Of a stretch of DNA of 63,173 bases, positions 53,429-61,448 are shown piece by piece. The stretch comes from Oscillospiraceae bacterium. Lineage in GTDB: Bacteria > Bacillota > Clostridia > Oscillospirales > Ruminococcaceae. Position 1 is the stretch's first letter, and the number at the start of each line of letters is the position of its first letter. The notes under the pieces were generated by a model. It worked only from the letters and a program-made list of their open reading frames with translations. It made no database searches and was not told the DNA's origin. The position numbers and the translations under genes were made by a program. Where the stretch lies: the NCBI GenBank assembly GCA_019424695.1, contig JAHYZA010000011.1:1-63173 (forward strand), written 5' to 3'.

Positions 53429-53465
53429 TGTCTCTCCTTGTTGGAGAATCAAATCCGCCTCCTTT
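53423..53465 (-). pseudogene. Cut-off start of a gene following the FtsX-type permease
   Basis: On the minus strand, 21 bases after the permease stop, a perfect AAAGGAGG (53465-53458) is followed 5 bases later by TTG ATT CTC CAA CAA, then TAG at 53425-53423, which is already inside the DUF6076-like gene. This is what one expects of a co-transcribed gene interrupted by insertion of the mobile module; M-I-L-Q would suit an ABC ATPase start, but nine codons prove nothing. Confidence 0.35.
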
Positions 53466-53486
53466 TATGGATGATGGCAACGGTTT

Positions 53487-54470
53487 TCAATGCAATTTTT
53501 TCAGTCCCAGCAGCAGCGCCCCTGCCAAAAGTCCCAGCAGGCAGCCGCCGAACGTAAGTATTTGGGTGCCGAGCAGTTGATCGCGAATCGCATTTGTCAA
53601 GGATACAAATGCCATCAGACTTTGCTGAACAAGATTGCCCAAGTCCATCCAGAAATTCATATCCGACCATCGGCTGGGAACCAACCAGCGAGGCAAAGCA
53701 GCCAAAAGATCTGGCAGTGCCAGTGCTGCCATCAGAAGCAGCGTGAATGCAGCCACCTGACGTCCCATCTTTCCAAGAGGGGCCAGTCTCCACAGCTGAT
53801 GCAGGAAGAGCAGTGCAGCAATCGCTAATGGTATCCAAGCGACAGCATTTATGATCTGACGCAATGTGCCAGTTGGCAGCAGCTCTGTGTCGTTTTCCGA
53901 AATTCCGGCACTTTGCAGAAGATTCTGTATTGTTCCGCGAGGGTTGTTTCCGTTCTTAATTTCCATGGAAGCGGCTGTATAACCAGCATCCGAGGCAGTC
54001 ACATCCGGGCAAATCAGAAAACATTCTTTTCCTTCCACCACACCGGTGATACGACGTTTTTCGTCATCTACCATCAGCTTCAATCCTGTCACTTCACGAC
54101 TTCCAAAAAGGGCATCTGCCAAACCGGCACTGATTGCACATCCATCCCACTGTCCAGCCCCGGGTGCGCTCCCGTACAGATAGGCCGCCGGGAAGCAGAG
54201 GGTAGGGCTGCCATACACAGAAATGCGTTGTGCCACAGAACTTCGTTCCAAATCCGTTGTAACTGTTTCTGAATCTTCTTTCCAGAGTGCGAGATTGAGG
54301 CCGAGCTCTTCTGCTGCCTTGCTGAGTGAGTTGGCTTGTAAGGCAGAGAGCGGATCTTCAAAGCGCAGCTCATATCCGTTTGCGGGAAGATCTGCCGCTA
54401 AAATAAACAGTCCACCCACTGCAAGTGCAATCAACGCCCACCCCAATATCGTGAATATCCATTTTTTCAT
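53487..54470 (-). CDS. MacB/FtsX-type permease-like membrane protein
   Basis: 327 aa. One membrane helix at the N-terminus (FTILGWALIALAVGGLFIL), an outside domain of about 175 residues (ALFGSREVTGLKLMVDDEKR resembles the MacB outside domain), then three C-terminal helices (VAWIPLAIAALLFLHQL; FTLLLMAALALPDLLA; LTFGGCLLGLLAGALLLG). This is the MacB permease topology without a fused ATPase. Overlaps the adaptor gene by 4 bases. No ATPase follows in the operon. Confidence 0.65.
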   Translation of the reverse strand: MKKWIFTILGWALIALAVGGLFILAADLPANGYELRFEDPLSALQANSLSKAAEELGLNLALWKEDSETVTTDLERSSVAQRISVYGSPTLCFPAAYLYGSAPGAGQWDGCAISAGLADALFGSREVTGLKLMVDDEKRRITGVVEGKECFLICPDVTASDAGYTAASMEIKNGNNPRGTIQNLLQSAGISENDTELLPTGTLRQIINAVAWIPLAIAALLFLHQLWRLAPLGKMGRQVAAFTLLLMAALALPDLLAALPRWLVPSRWSDMNFWMDLGNLVQQSLMAFVSLTNAIRDQLLGTQILTFGGCLLGLLAGALLLGLKKLH

Positions 54471-55918
54471 GATTCTACCCGAACCCAGGCACCTTCTGAG
54501 AGCGGTTTGTCCGCACCGGTGACTACCTGTCCGCTGATGCTTCCAGAAACAGCTGCCATACCGTCGCCTTGCGCCTCAACCGTTACCGGCAGACGAATCA
54601 GTACATTCTGTATACCCAACAGAGTGGATTGCTCTTCCACCAAATAGACATACATACCAGAGCTGTCTGTTTGAATTGCGGTGGCCGGAAGGCATTGTTC
54701 GTACTGTCCTGCGTTCAGTTTGATTTCCACCGTAGCACTTCCCGCCTTCCAATCGCCGGAGTTTAACATAGCGGTAATTTGTATACTTCCATCTTCCGAT
54801 GGATCGGACAAAGCCGTAATGGTTGTTTGCATAGATTGGCTTCCTTGCTTCACAGTGATCTGTGTTCCCACCGTGGCAAGGCGGGCCGACTCCTGCTCCA
54901 AAGAAAAGGTCAGTACACTGGCAGCGTTCTGATCCGCAAGAAGTCCTGCCACAGACGTACTGTTTTGTCCTGCCTCAAGATTCAGTTGGGTGAGTGTTCC
55001 ATCCTCAGGAGCGGAGAAAATACAATTCGCCGCTTTCAATGACTGCAAGGCCGACAATTCCGTGCGTGCAATATCCAGTTGTGCTTGCGTCACCGTAGCC
55101 TGTGCCTGGTTTGCCTCATTTGTCTTGGCAACGTCCTCCGCGGACTGGCTATAAGTATGTGCAGCGCTGTTACGAGCATCCTCATAACTTTGCGCAGTGT
55201 CTGTTGCTGCCTCGTTGGCATCTTCCGCATTTTTTTGTGCCGCGGCAAGGGCCGATTCAGCAGCATCCAGCGCAACTTGTGCATCGGCAATTTTCTGTTG
55301 CCGCTCCGCCTCTGCACTTTCGGGAGTAGCAACAGGCTGATTCTGCAGGGCACTCAGTGCATTTTGGGCTGCATCCCGCTGCTGCCGTGCTTTTTCAACC
55401 GCATCTTCACCGTCCTGCCATGTTTTCTGTGCATCGGAATAGGCTCGTTCCAGTTGCTGTTGGGCTTGCTGGAGCGCAAAACTATCTGCTTCGTCCGGAT
55501 CAGAGAGTTGCCTGGCGGAGACCTCCAGCTGTTTTACCTGGGCCTGTTTGGTTGCCAATGCTTGCTCCAGGGAGACCTCATCAAAGCGGGCAATAGCATC
55601 TCCTTTTGAAAGGGTCTGCCCTGTTGTGGCCGTTACCTGAGCCACCAACAGACCTTCCGGTACAGTAAGAGGTGTACCTCCCTGCACAGAAATGGTCCCT
55701 GATGACGTACTGCTTTGGGTGATCGAGCCTGCACTTGCCTGTCCCAAAGTCACGCTGGGCATACTGGCTCCGGCGATTCCCCGAGCTGTAAGCGTAAGGA
55801 TGAGCATAACGGCAAAGAATGCAACTACCGTACCGAGGCGCCCAGCTTGCTTGGGATCGCTGTTCTTCCACGTGGCGAACGCGGTGCGAATACGATAGAA
55901 CGGAAATCGAAACTTCAT
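54467..55918 (-). CDS. HlyD/MacA-type periplasmic-adaptor-like protein
   Basis: 483 aa. One membrane helix near residue 30-48 (LGTVVAFFAVMLILTLTA), a lipoyl-like half (GLLVAQVTATTGQTLSKGDAI), a long alanine/glutamine-rich coiled coil (about 120-310), the second lipoyl half (IFSAPEDGTLTQLNLEAGQ) and a beta-barrel domain. This is the MacA/HlyD layout used by Gram-positive MacB-like permeases. ATG 55918 with AGGA upstream. Confidence 0.82.
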   Translation of the reverse strand: MKFRFPFYRIRTAFATWKNSDPKQAGRLGTVVAFFAVMLILTLTARGIAGASMPSVTLGQASAGSITQSSTSSGTISVQGGTPLTVPEGLLVAQVTATTGQTLSKGDAIARFDEVSLEQALATKQAQVKQLEVSARQLSDPDEADSFALQQAQQQLERAYSDAQKTWQDGEDAVEKARQQRDAAQNALSALQNQPVATPESAEAERQQKIADAQVALDAAESALAAAQKNAEDANEAATDTAQSYEDARNSAAHTYSQSAEDVAKTNEANQAQATVTQAQLDIARTELSALQSLKAANCIFSAPEDGTLTQLNLEAGQNSTSVAGLLADQNAASVLTFSLEQESARLATVGTQITVKQGSQSMQTTITALSDPSEDGSIQITAMLNSGDWKAGSATVEIKLNAGQYEQCLPATAIQTDSSGMYVYLVEEQSTLLGIQNVLIRLPVTVEAQGDGMAAVSGSISGQVVTGADKPLSEGAWVRVES

Positions 55919-55944
55919 GGAAATATGTCCTTGCAATCCTTGTA

Positions 55945-56808
55945 TTATTCTTTTAAGCCGCTTGCCTGAATTCCCAGTTCCAGGTATTGTTGCCCAAAGC
56001 GGAAAATCAGTACAGCAGGTGCCAACATTATAAGGCTGGCTACCATGGCGGTGGCCAACGTCTGACCGTTGGCATCGTTGAAAGAGGCCAGATAGAGGGA
56101 TAGCGGCCATCGGGACGGATCTTTCAAAAATGTCATGGGCTGTTCGATGGTGTTCCAACCTTCCAGAAATGCCAGGACCAGCGAGGAAAGTATGCCCGGC
56201 ATTCCCAAAGGCAGTCCGACGTGCCAGAATGTACGGAACGGGCCGGCGCCATCCAAAGCCGCAGCCTCCAGCAAAACCATGGGAACTGCGTCGAATCCTC
56301 GTGCCATAATGAATACGGTAAAGGCGGAAAAGCAGCCAGGCAGAATCAACGCCCAGTGCGTATCCAGCAGCCCCAGCTTATTGAGTACCAGATAGTTGGG
56401 TACCATCGTAACCTGAAAAGGCAGCAGCATCAGGATCATGTACAGGTTCATACAAATCCGGCGGCCACGAAACCGTAACCGGGACAAGGCCCAGGCCGCA
56501 GGGGTACAGAAGATGAGCTGCCCCAGGAGCTGGGGAAACACCTGGATGCAGCTATTCCAGAACATGGCAAAAAACTGAGGCGTATCCAGGAGCAATTCAA
56601 CCAAAGGCTGCAGGGTAGGCCAACTGGGCAGAAATTGCCACCGCACCGCCCCGGCTGCACCGTCGCTCAAAGCCGGGCCGATGGTAGCCTCCAGTTCGTC
56701 CGCCGGGGTCAGTGCTCCAAAGAAGAGAAACCAGAGCGGCCACCAAACGCTCAAGGCGATCAATCCCAGCGAAACAGTGAGCAGCGCACGGGTCACTGTG
56801 GGTTTCAC
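55945..56808 (-). CDS. Carbohydrate ABC transporter permease, MalG type
   Basis: 287 aa, about six membrane helices. EAA loop EAAALDGAGPFRTFWHVGLP near residue 180 contacts the ATPase of CUT1 transporters. Usual length. Starts by ATGA overlap with the lipoprotein gene. No CUT1 ATPase (MsmK-like) is in the window; such permeases often share one encoded elsewhere. Confidence 0.92.
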   Translation of the reverse strand: MKPTVTRALLTVSLGLIALSVWWPLWFLFFGALTPADELEATIGPALSDGAAGAVRWQFLPSWPTLQPLVELLLDTPQFFAMFWNSCIQVFPQLLGQLIFCTPAAWALSRLRFRGRRICMNLYMILMLLPFQVTMVPNYLVLNKLGLLDTHWALILPGCFSAFTVFIMARGFDAVPMVLLEAAALDGAGPFRTFWHVGLPLGMPGILSSLVLAFLEGWNTIEQPMTFLKDPSRWPLSLYLASFNDANGQTLATAMVASLIMLAPAVLIFRFGQQYLELGIQASGLKE

Positions 56809-57329
56809 GGGTTCAGAATGGCAACGGTATCCGCCGTGAAACCGCTGTCCGTATTGCTGCCGGTGATATACACAAAGGCCTTTGCCTGCACCATATCGGC
56901 GGAACCCTCCGCCTGACTGGAACTGCCATTTCCGTCTGCGTAAATGGCAATATACCGGGTATCATCGGTACACGTCACGGAAAACACGGAGGAGGCAGTT
57001 CCCGCTTCCGCCATAACCGCTGCGCTGGCATCCGCACCTTGGCGCTGGACAACCGTCGGAGAAAGGGTAAAACCTGTATCCGCCATTTCCACCACGACCC
57101 CGGAGTAATCAACCGAAGCCGGGTCGAAAAGGGATTCTTCCACAGCCTCGGAGGATTCCGCATCCGGTGCCGGGGTGATGATTGGCGTGGCCGTCGGTTG
57201 AGCCGTGCTCTCTGTGTGAGGCGCATCCGGCTCCACAGAAGAGGTGCTGTCGGAAGCAGCCCCACAACCAGTCAGAAAGAATACGCAGGCAGCTGCAGTA
57301 ATCACAAAAACAGAAAATGCCTTCATCAC
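56805..57329 (-). CDS. Lipoprotein of unknown function between the two permease genes
   Basis: 174 aa. Lipoprotein signal with lipobox FLTGC near residue 21, a Ser/Thr/Pro/Ala-rich linker, then a small beta-rich domain (VVVEMADTGFTLSPTVV, SVFSVTCTDDTRYIAIYADG). Overlaps malG by 4 bases and starts 18 bases after malF. An extra lipoprotein in this position is not usual for CUT1 operons. No family recognised. Confidence 0.7.
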   Translation of the reverse strand: MMKAFSVFVITAAACVFFLTGCGAASDSTSSVEPDAPHTESTAQPTATPIITPAPDAESSEAVEESLFDPASVDYSGVVVEMADTGFTLSPTVVQRQGADASAAVMAEAGTASSVFSVTCTDDTRYIAIYADGNGSSSQAEGSADMVQAKAFVYITGSNTDSGFTADTVAILNP

Positions 57330-57347
57330 AAATTCTCCTTTATGGAA

Positions 57348-58289
57348 TTATTTGTCCCGGGTCCAGATCCGCTGCAAGGCCAGGATCAGGCCGGAAAGGG
57401 CCAGCGCCATGAGCACAGCGACCGCTGTCAGCCGGGGCAGATCCAGGGACAGGAACCAGTTGTTGAACAGATGCTGCAACAGATACATACTTTCGTGGGG
57501 GTAGTTTCCTCCCACCAGGAAAGCCTCGCGGAAGGCTTTGAAACTGTTGAGCAGACTCAGCACACTTACCAAAGTCAAGGTAGGCAGCAAGTTGGGCAGT
57601 GTAATGTAAAAAAACTTTTGCCAGGCATTGGCACCGTCGACGGAAGCTGCTTCATACAGGTCAGTGGAAATTCCGTCCAGCCCTGCCAGCCAAAGGATCA
57701 TGTCATAACCGGCATTTTTCCAGACGTAGGTGAACACCAATACCCAAAAGGCAGCCTCCGTGCCCATAAAATCCACTGCGTGCCCTCCCAAAAAGCCAAT
57801 CACCCCATTCACCAGACCATTTTTGGCAAACAATACCTTCCACAAAATCACAATGCTTGCCACGGGGATCGCCATGGGAAGGAGGAAACTGGTGCGGAAC
57901 ACTTTGCCGCGCCGGGTATCCCTGCCATTCCGTTGCTTGGCCACCGTCTGCACGCCCAGGGCCAGAAAAAGGCTGCACAGCAGAAGGATCGGCACACAGG
58001 TGCAGAGAAACCGTACCGTATTGCGGGCTGCCAGTTGAAAGGCCGTGTTTTCCAGCACCGACTGATAATTGGCAAGACCCACAAACCTTTTTCCCAATGC
58101 ATCGCAAAAGCTGCGCCGGACCGTTTCTGCAAAGGGGACCAACATAAAGGCTGCGGTCCCCAGAAGGCTGGGCAGCAGGAACAGGATGGCGGCCCGGCCA
58201 TCCGAATTGCGGCGGGATCCGGGCATGGTATGCCGCCATGTATGCCTGTGGGGCGGCAAGGCGGGGAGATTGCTCGCAGATTTTTTCAT
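57348..58289 (-). CDS. Carbohydrate ABC transporter permease, MalF type
   Basis: 313 aa, about six membrane helices (AAILFLLPSLLGTAAFMLV near residue 30). EAA loop EAASVDGANAWQKFFYITLP near 235. It begins 3 bases after the solute-binding protein gene. Partner of the MalG-type permease. Confidence 0.92.
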   Translation of the reverse strand: MKKSASNLPALPPHRHTWRHTMPGSRRNSDGRAAILFLLPSLLGTAAFMLVPFAETVRRSFCDALGKRFVGLANYQSVLENTAFQLAARNTVRFLCTCVPILLLCSLFLALGVQTVAKQRNGRDTRRGKVFRTSFLLPMAIPVASIVILWKVLFAKNGLVNGVIGFLGGHAVDFMGTEAAFWVLVFTYVWKNAGYDMILWLAGLDGISTDLYEAASVDGANAWQKFFYITLPNLLPTLTLVSVLSLLNSFKAFREAFLVGGNYPHESMYLLQHLFNNWFLSLDLPRLTAVAVLMALALSGLILALQRIWTRDK

Positions 58290-58292
58290 GGT

Positions 58293-60569
58293 TTATCCCT
58301 GCTCTGCAAACCGCAGCGATAGATCACCGACTACGCCTTCCACCGCCTGATCCATCGTTTCACTGCCGGACAGCAGCGCCTTGGTGTGGGCAATCAGGCT
58401 GTCCTGCAGGGCTTCGTCCACCACCACGGGGGTGGAAAGCTGCGCCAGCAGCTCTTCAAAGCCGCCGGTATAACCGTTATCCTGCATGGCCGGCATATTG
58501 CGATCCAGTGAGATCTGCATGCCTGCCTTCGTCACCGGCATGCCGTCCTCCTGGAAACTGCCCTGCACCTCGTCACTGAACAAGGCTTTCAGGAAGGCCC
58601 CCGCATAGTCCGTCTGATCGCTGTTGGCGGAAACCGCCGCAAAGCAGGAAGGCAGGTAAACGCCCTGGCAAAGTCCCGGCTGCAGAATGGTCTGTCCGGA
58701 AGCACGCTGTTCCAAGTCGGTGGCTCCCAGCCAGGAGGGGGTCGTCATGCTGCCGTAGCCGAATACAGCCCGGGATGTCTGGGCATATTCCGACATTCCC
58801 GCGTACCAGACGATGGTATCCAGACCACCGAAATTGCCTGCCGTACCGCTCATGGTATCCTGCTCGGGGTAGTCCGCCATGTTGTAGTCCTCTCCCACCG
58901 TCTGGAGGAACGCCATCAGATCGCGCAGCTTCGCTTCATCCAGGCCGTCCGCCGTGAACAGCGCGGGCTGGGAGGTCTGCAGGGCGAACTGCACCAGGCT
59001 GTCCACGCTGTCAAAGCCCAGGGCATACCGCTGGGACTCGTCCAGCGGTGCCCAGCTTGCTTCCGCCGGGCGCGGTGCATATTGCTGTACCAAGGCCGCC
59101 ACATCGTCCAGGGTGGAGACGCCATCCAGTGTGCCGGCTGCGCCATGCATGACCGGAACCGTAAAGCGAGCGGGCAGCGTAAAGAGTTTTCCGTCCGCAT
59201 CGGTATAACGATCGGTCACAAAATCATAGAGACTGCCCGTATCCACCATCCCGGACAGATCCAACAGCAAGCCACTGCCGGAGAAGGATTCCAGATCCGC
59301 ACCATCCAGAATCAACAGATCCGGGCCTTCCCCCGCCAGAAGCTCGGTGTTCAGCGTCCGCAGGGCATCGTCTTTCGTCAGTCCGGCGCCTTCCTGCAGG
59401 GCCACTTCATACTCTACTGCACAATCGGGATTTTGCTGGGTAAAGGTTTGTATCGCAGCACGGACAGTAGCATTTTCTTCCAGGCTCCAGACTTCCAGCG
59501 TGTTGGCCGGGGCCGAGAGCGTCGGATCAAAGGAATACCGGTACAGCTTTGTCTGCATGGAGCCGTCACTGACAATGGCCAGATAGCTGCCGTCCGGGGC
59601 GCAGCACAGCTGAGAAATGTAATTGCTGGAAAGAGACAGCGCCGTGCCGGTGCCGTCCACCACCTGCTCACGCAGGCTGCCTCCCTGTGCCTGCCGGTAG
59701 ATGCCGGTCCTGTCGGCATAACAGATGGAGCCATCCGTTCCCATGGCAGCCTGGGCGCTGTACGGGTCCGACAGAAATCCTGTCTGCACCGTCTGGGTGG
59801 TGCCGTCCTGATCCGCCCGGCAAAGATCTCCGTTGGAAGAGAAATAATAGAGGAACGAACCGCTTTCATCACCGGCCGGCAGGATCCCTGCAATGTCATT
59901 GTCGCCGAAATAGTAGTTTTCACCGGATGCATCGGCTCCCGCCCCCATCCAGCTCTGGTTCCCGCTGCTTACCTGTACCCAGCTTTTTACCTTTTGGGCA
60001 TCCACATCATAAAACAGAATATTTCCCGGCAGAGAAACACCCGGTCCGCCTGACGGGACAGCCACCAGGGTACCATCGGGCAGGAACCCCATCTGGTTGA
60101 GATAGAAATTTCCCCCGTCCACGCCCAGGTCCAGCTGAACCGGGTTGCCATCCGATTGTACGACCCACAGGGTGGAGTCGGTGGTTGTAAACGCCACGGT
60201 GCCGTCCTGGCGGGCAGCCCAGCGTGCCAGCGTGCCTGTTTTTTCGGCCCAGTCCAGAGTCTCAGACTGCCAGCTGGCGCCATTATCCGTGGAGGTGAGA
60301 CGGACAGTGACCGGCATATCGGTACTCTCATCCCGGGCATACAGTACAAGACTGCCATCTGCCAGTGCGGCAGGCGCCGCGCCGAGTACCAATCCGGAGG
60401 AAATTCCGTCAGCCTGCCGTTCCACCCAGCGTCCCTGGGGGACCGCGTCCGTCTGGACGGCGCTGGAATCGGAGCCGGATGCACCTGTGCCGGATGCGGT
60501 GCAGGCGGCAAGAGAAAACATCATCATGCCTGCCAGAAGCGAGGATAGAATCGTATGTACAGATTTCAT
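58293..60569 (-). CDS. Beta-propeller-like/extracellular solute-binding protein fusion lipoprotein
   Basis: 758 aa. Lipoprotein signal with lipobox SLAAC (Cys 23). Residues about 45-350 look like a beta-propeller: repeated short strands with pattern DGS/DGT, and an Asp-box STDNGASW near 92 as in BNR/sialidase-like repeats. From about 355 (LEVWSLEENATVRAAIQTF) a family 1 solute-binding domain begins, with GPDLLILDGADLE and DTIVWYAGMSEY. Ordinary binding proteins are about 430 aa. ATG 60569 with GGGAGG. First gene of the operon; divergent from a two-component system. Confidence 0.8.
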   Translation of the reverse strand: MKSVHTILSSLLAGMMMFSLAACTASGTGASGSDSSAVQTDAVPQGRWVERQADGISSGLVLGAAPAALADGSLVLYARDESTDMPVTVRLTSTDNGASWQSETLDWAEKTGTLARWAARQDGTVAFTTTDSTLWVVQSDGNPVQLDLGVDGGNFYLNQMGFLPDGTLVAVPSGGPGVSLPGNILFYDVDAQKVKSWVQVSSGNQSWMGAGADASGENYYFGDNDIAGILPAGDESGSFLYYFSSNGDLCRADQDGTTQTVQTGFLSDPYSAQAAMGTDGSICYADRTGIYRQAQGGSLREQVVDGTGTALSLSSNYISQLCCAPDGSYLAIVSDGSMQTKLYRYSFDPTLSAPANTLEVWSLEENATVRAAIQTFTQQNPDCAVEYEVALQEGAGLTKDDALRTLNTELLAGEGPDLLILDGADLESFSGSGLLLDLSGMVDTGSLYDFVTDRYTDADGKLFTLPARFTVPVMHGAAGTLDGVSTLDDVAALVQQYAPRPAEASWAPLDESQRYALGFDSVDSLVQFALQTSQPALFTADGLDEAKLRDLMAFLQTVGEDYNMADYPEQDTMSGTAGNFGGLDTIVWYAGMSEYAQTSRAVFGYGSMTTPSWLGATDLEQRASGQTILQPGLCQGVYLPSCFAAVSANSDQTDYAGAFLKALFSDEVQGSFQEDGMPVTKAGMQISLDRNMPAMQDNGYTGGFEELLAQLSTPVVVDEALQDSLIAHTKALLSGSETMDQAVEGVVGDLSLRFAEQG

Positions 60570-60609
60570 GGTTGCCTCCCGACAATTGTGTGGATTTTGG
60601 AATACCGGC

Positions 60610-60697
60610 ATTGTAGCAAAACAATCTGGAAAAAACCTGAAAAGTGTTTTCAGGTTTTTTTCAGACTTGCTGTGTAGACTAAGAATATTCATATAAT
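60610..60697. promoter_or_regulatory. Divergent promoters and shared palindrome of the binding-protein operon and the two-component system
   Basis: Plus strand: TTGCTG (60667-60672), TATAAT (60692-60697). Minus strand: TACAAT (60615-60610). Between them a strong palindrome AAAAAACCTGAAAA/TTTTCAGGTTTTTT (60630-60661) covers the likely -35 zone of the minus promoter. It may be the operator of the response regulator, or simply a bidirectional terminator-like hairpin. Confidence 0.45.
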
Positions 60698-60749
60698 AGA
60701 GGTATACTGGATTGATAGAAACGACGGTTATGGCGGGAAGGAAATACCC

Positions 60750-61448
60750 ATGCGAATCTTACTGATTGAAGACGACAAGGCGCTTTGCCAAGTTTTACAG
60801 CCCACATTACAGGCAGCAGGATTCGCCTCCGATTGCTGCCATACAGGTGCCGATGGTTTGCATCTTCTCAAAACCGGATACTACGATGCCTGCATCCTGG
60901 ACAGGATGCTGCCGGAATTGGACGGCCTTACGCTGCTCAAAAGTGCCCGGGCCGACGGCGTAACCATCCCCGTTCTTATGCTCACAGCCTTGGGGCAGAT
61001 CGGTGACCGTGTGGACGGTCTGGATGCAGGTGCCGATGACTATCTGACAAAACCCTTTGATACCCGTGAACTGCTGGCCCGGCTGCGGGCACTGGTCCGC
61101 CGGCCGGCGGATCTGAATGAGGCGGCCCACCGGATTGCCTGCGGCGATCTTGTCCTGGATACCGCTCAACTGACCTTGACGGGGCCTTCCTCCACCGTGA
61201 CGCTCAGCCGCCGGGAATGTGACCTGCTGGCGGCATTTTGTCGTGCGCCCGGCCTGCTTCGGGCAAGGGCAGTCCTGTTGGGCAGCGTATGGGGATCGGC
61301 GGCCGAGATTGAGGATTGCAGTCTGGACAGTTATATCCGTTTCATCCGGCGGCGTCTGACTGCCGTGGGCAGCCGGGCAGTCTTACGGACGGTACGAGGC
61401 GCAGGCTACCGTTTTTTGCCTGATGGTGAGGAAAACGCTCATGCTTAA
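60750..61448 (+). CDS. OmpR-type response regulator
   Basis: 232 aa. Receiver ACILDRMLPELDGLTLL (Asp near 51), LTKPFDTRELLARL, and a winged-helix domain with TVTLSRRECDLLAAF and TVRGAGYRFL. ATG with GGAAGGAAA upstream. Overlaps the kinase gene by 8 bases. Likely controls the divergent transport operon. Confidence 0.93.
   Translation: MRILLIEDDKALCQVLQPTLQAAGFASDCCHTGADGLHLLKTGYYDACILDRMLPELDGLTLLKSARADGVTIPVLMLTALGQIGDRVDGLDAGADDYLTKPFDTRELLARLRALVRRPADLNEAAHRIACGDLVLDTAQLTLTGPSSTVTLSRRECDLLAAFCRAPGLLRARAVLLGSVWGSAAEIEDCSLDSYIRFIRRRLTAVGSRAVLRTVRGAGYRFLPDGEENAHA

Larger units (their letters stand above)
50403..53450. mobile_element. Mobilisable MobV module (relaxase, oriT, DUF6076-like gene)
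   Basis: This roughly 3-kb block carries a MobV relaxase with a small companion gene, a palindromic oriT-like region and a broken DUF6076-like gene, set between two unrelated operons. No integrase or replication gene is in it, so it is either a decayed element or only part of one. Borders are approximate; I found no clear terminal repeats. Confidence 0.6.
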
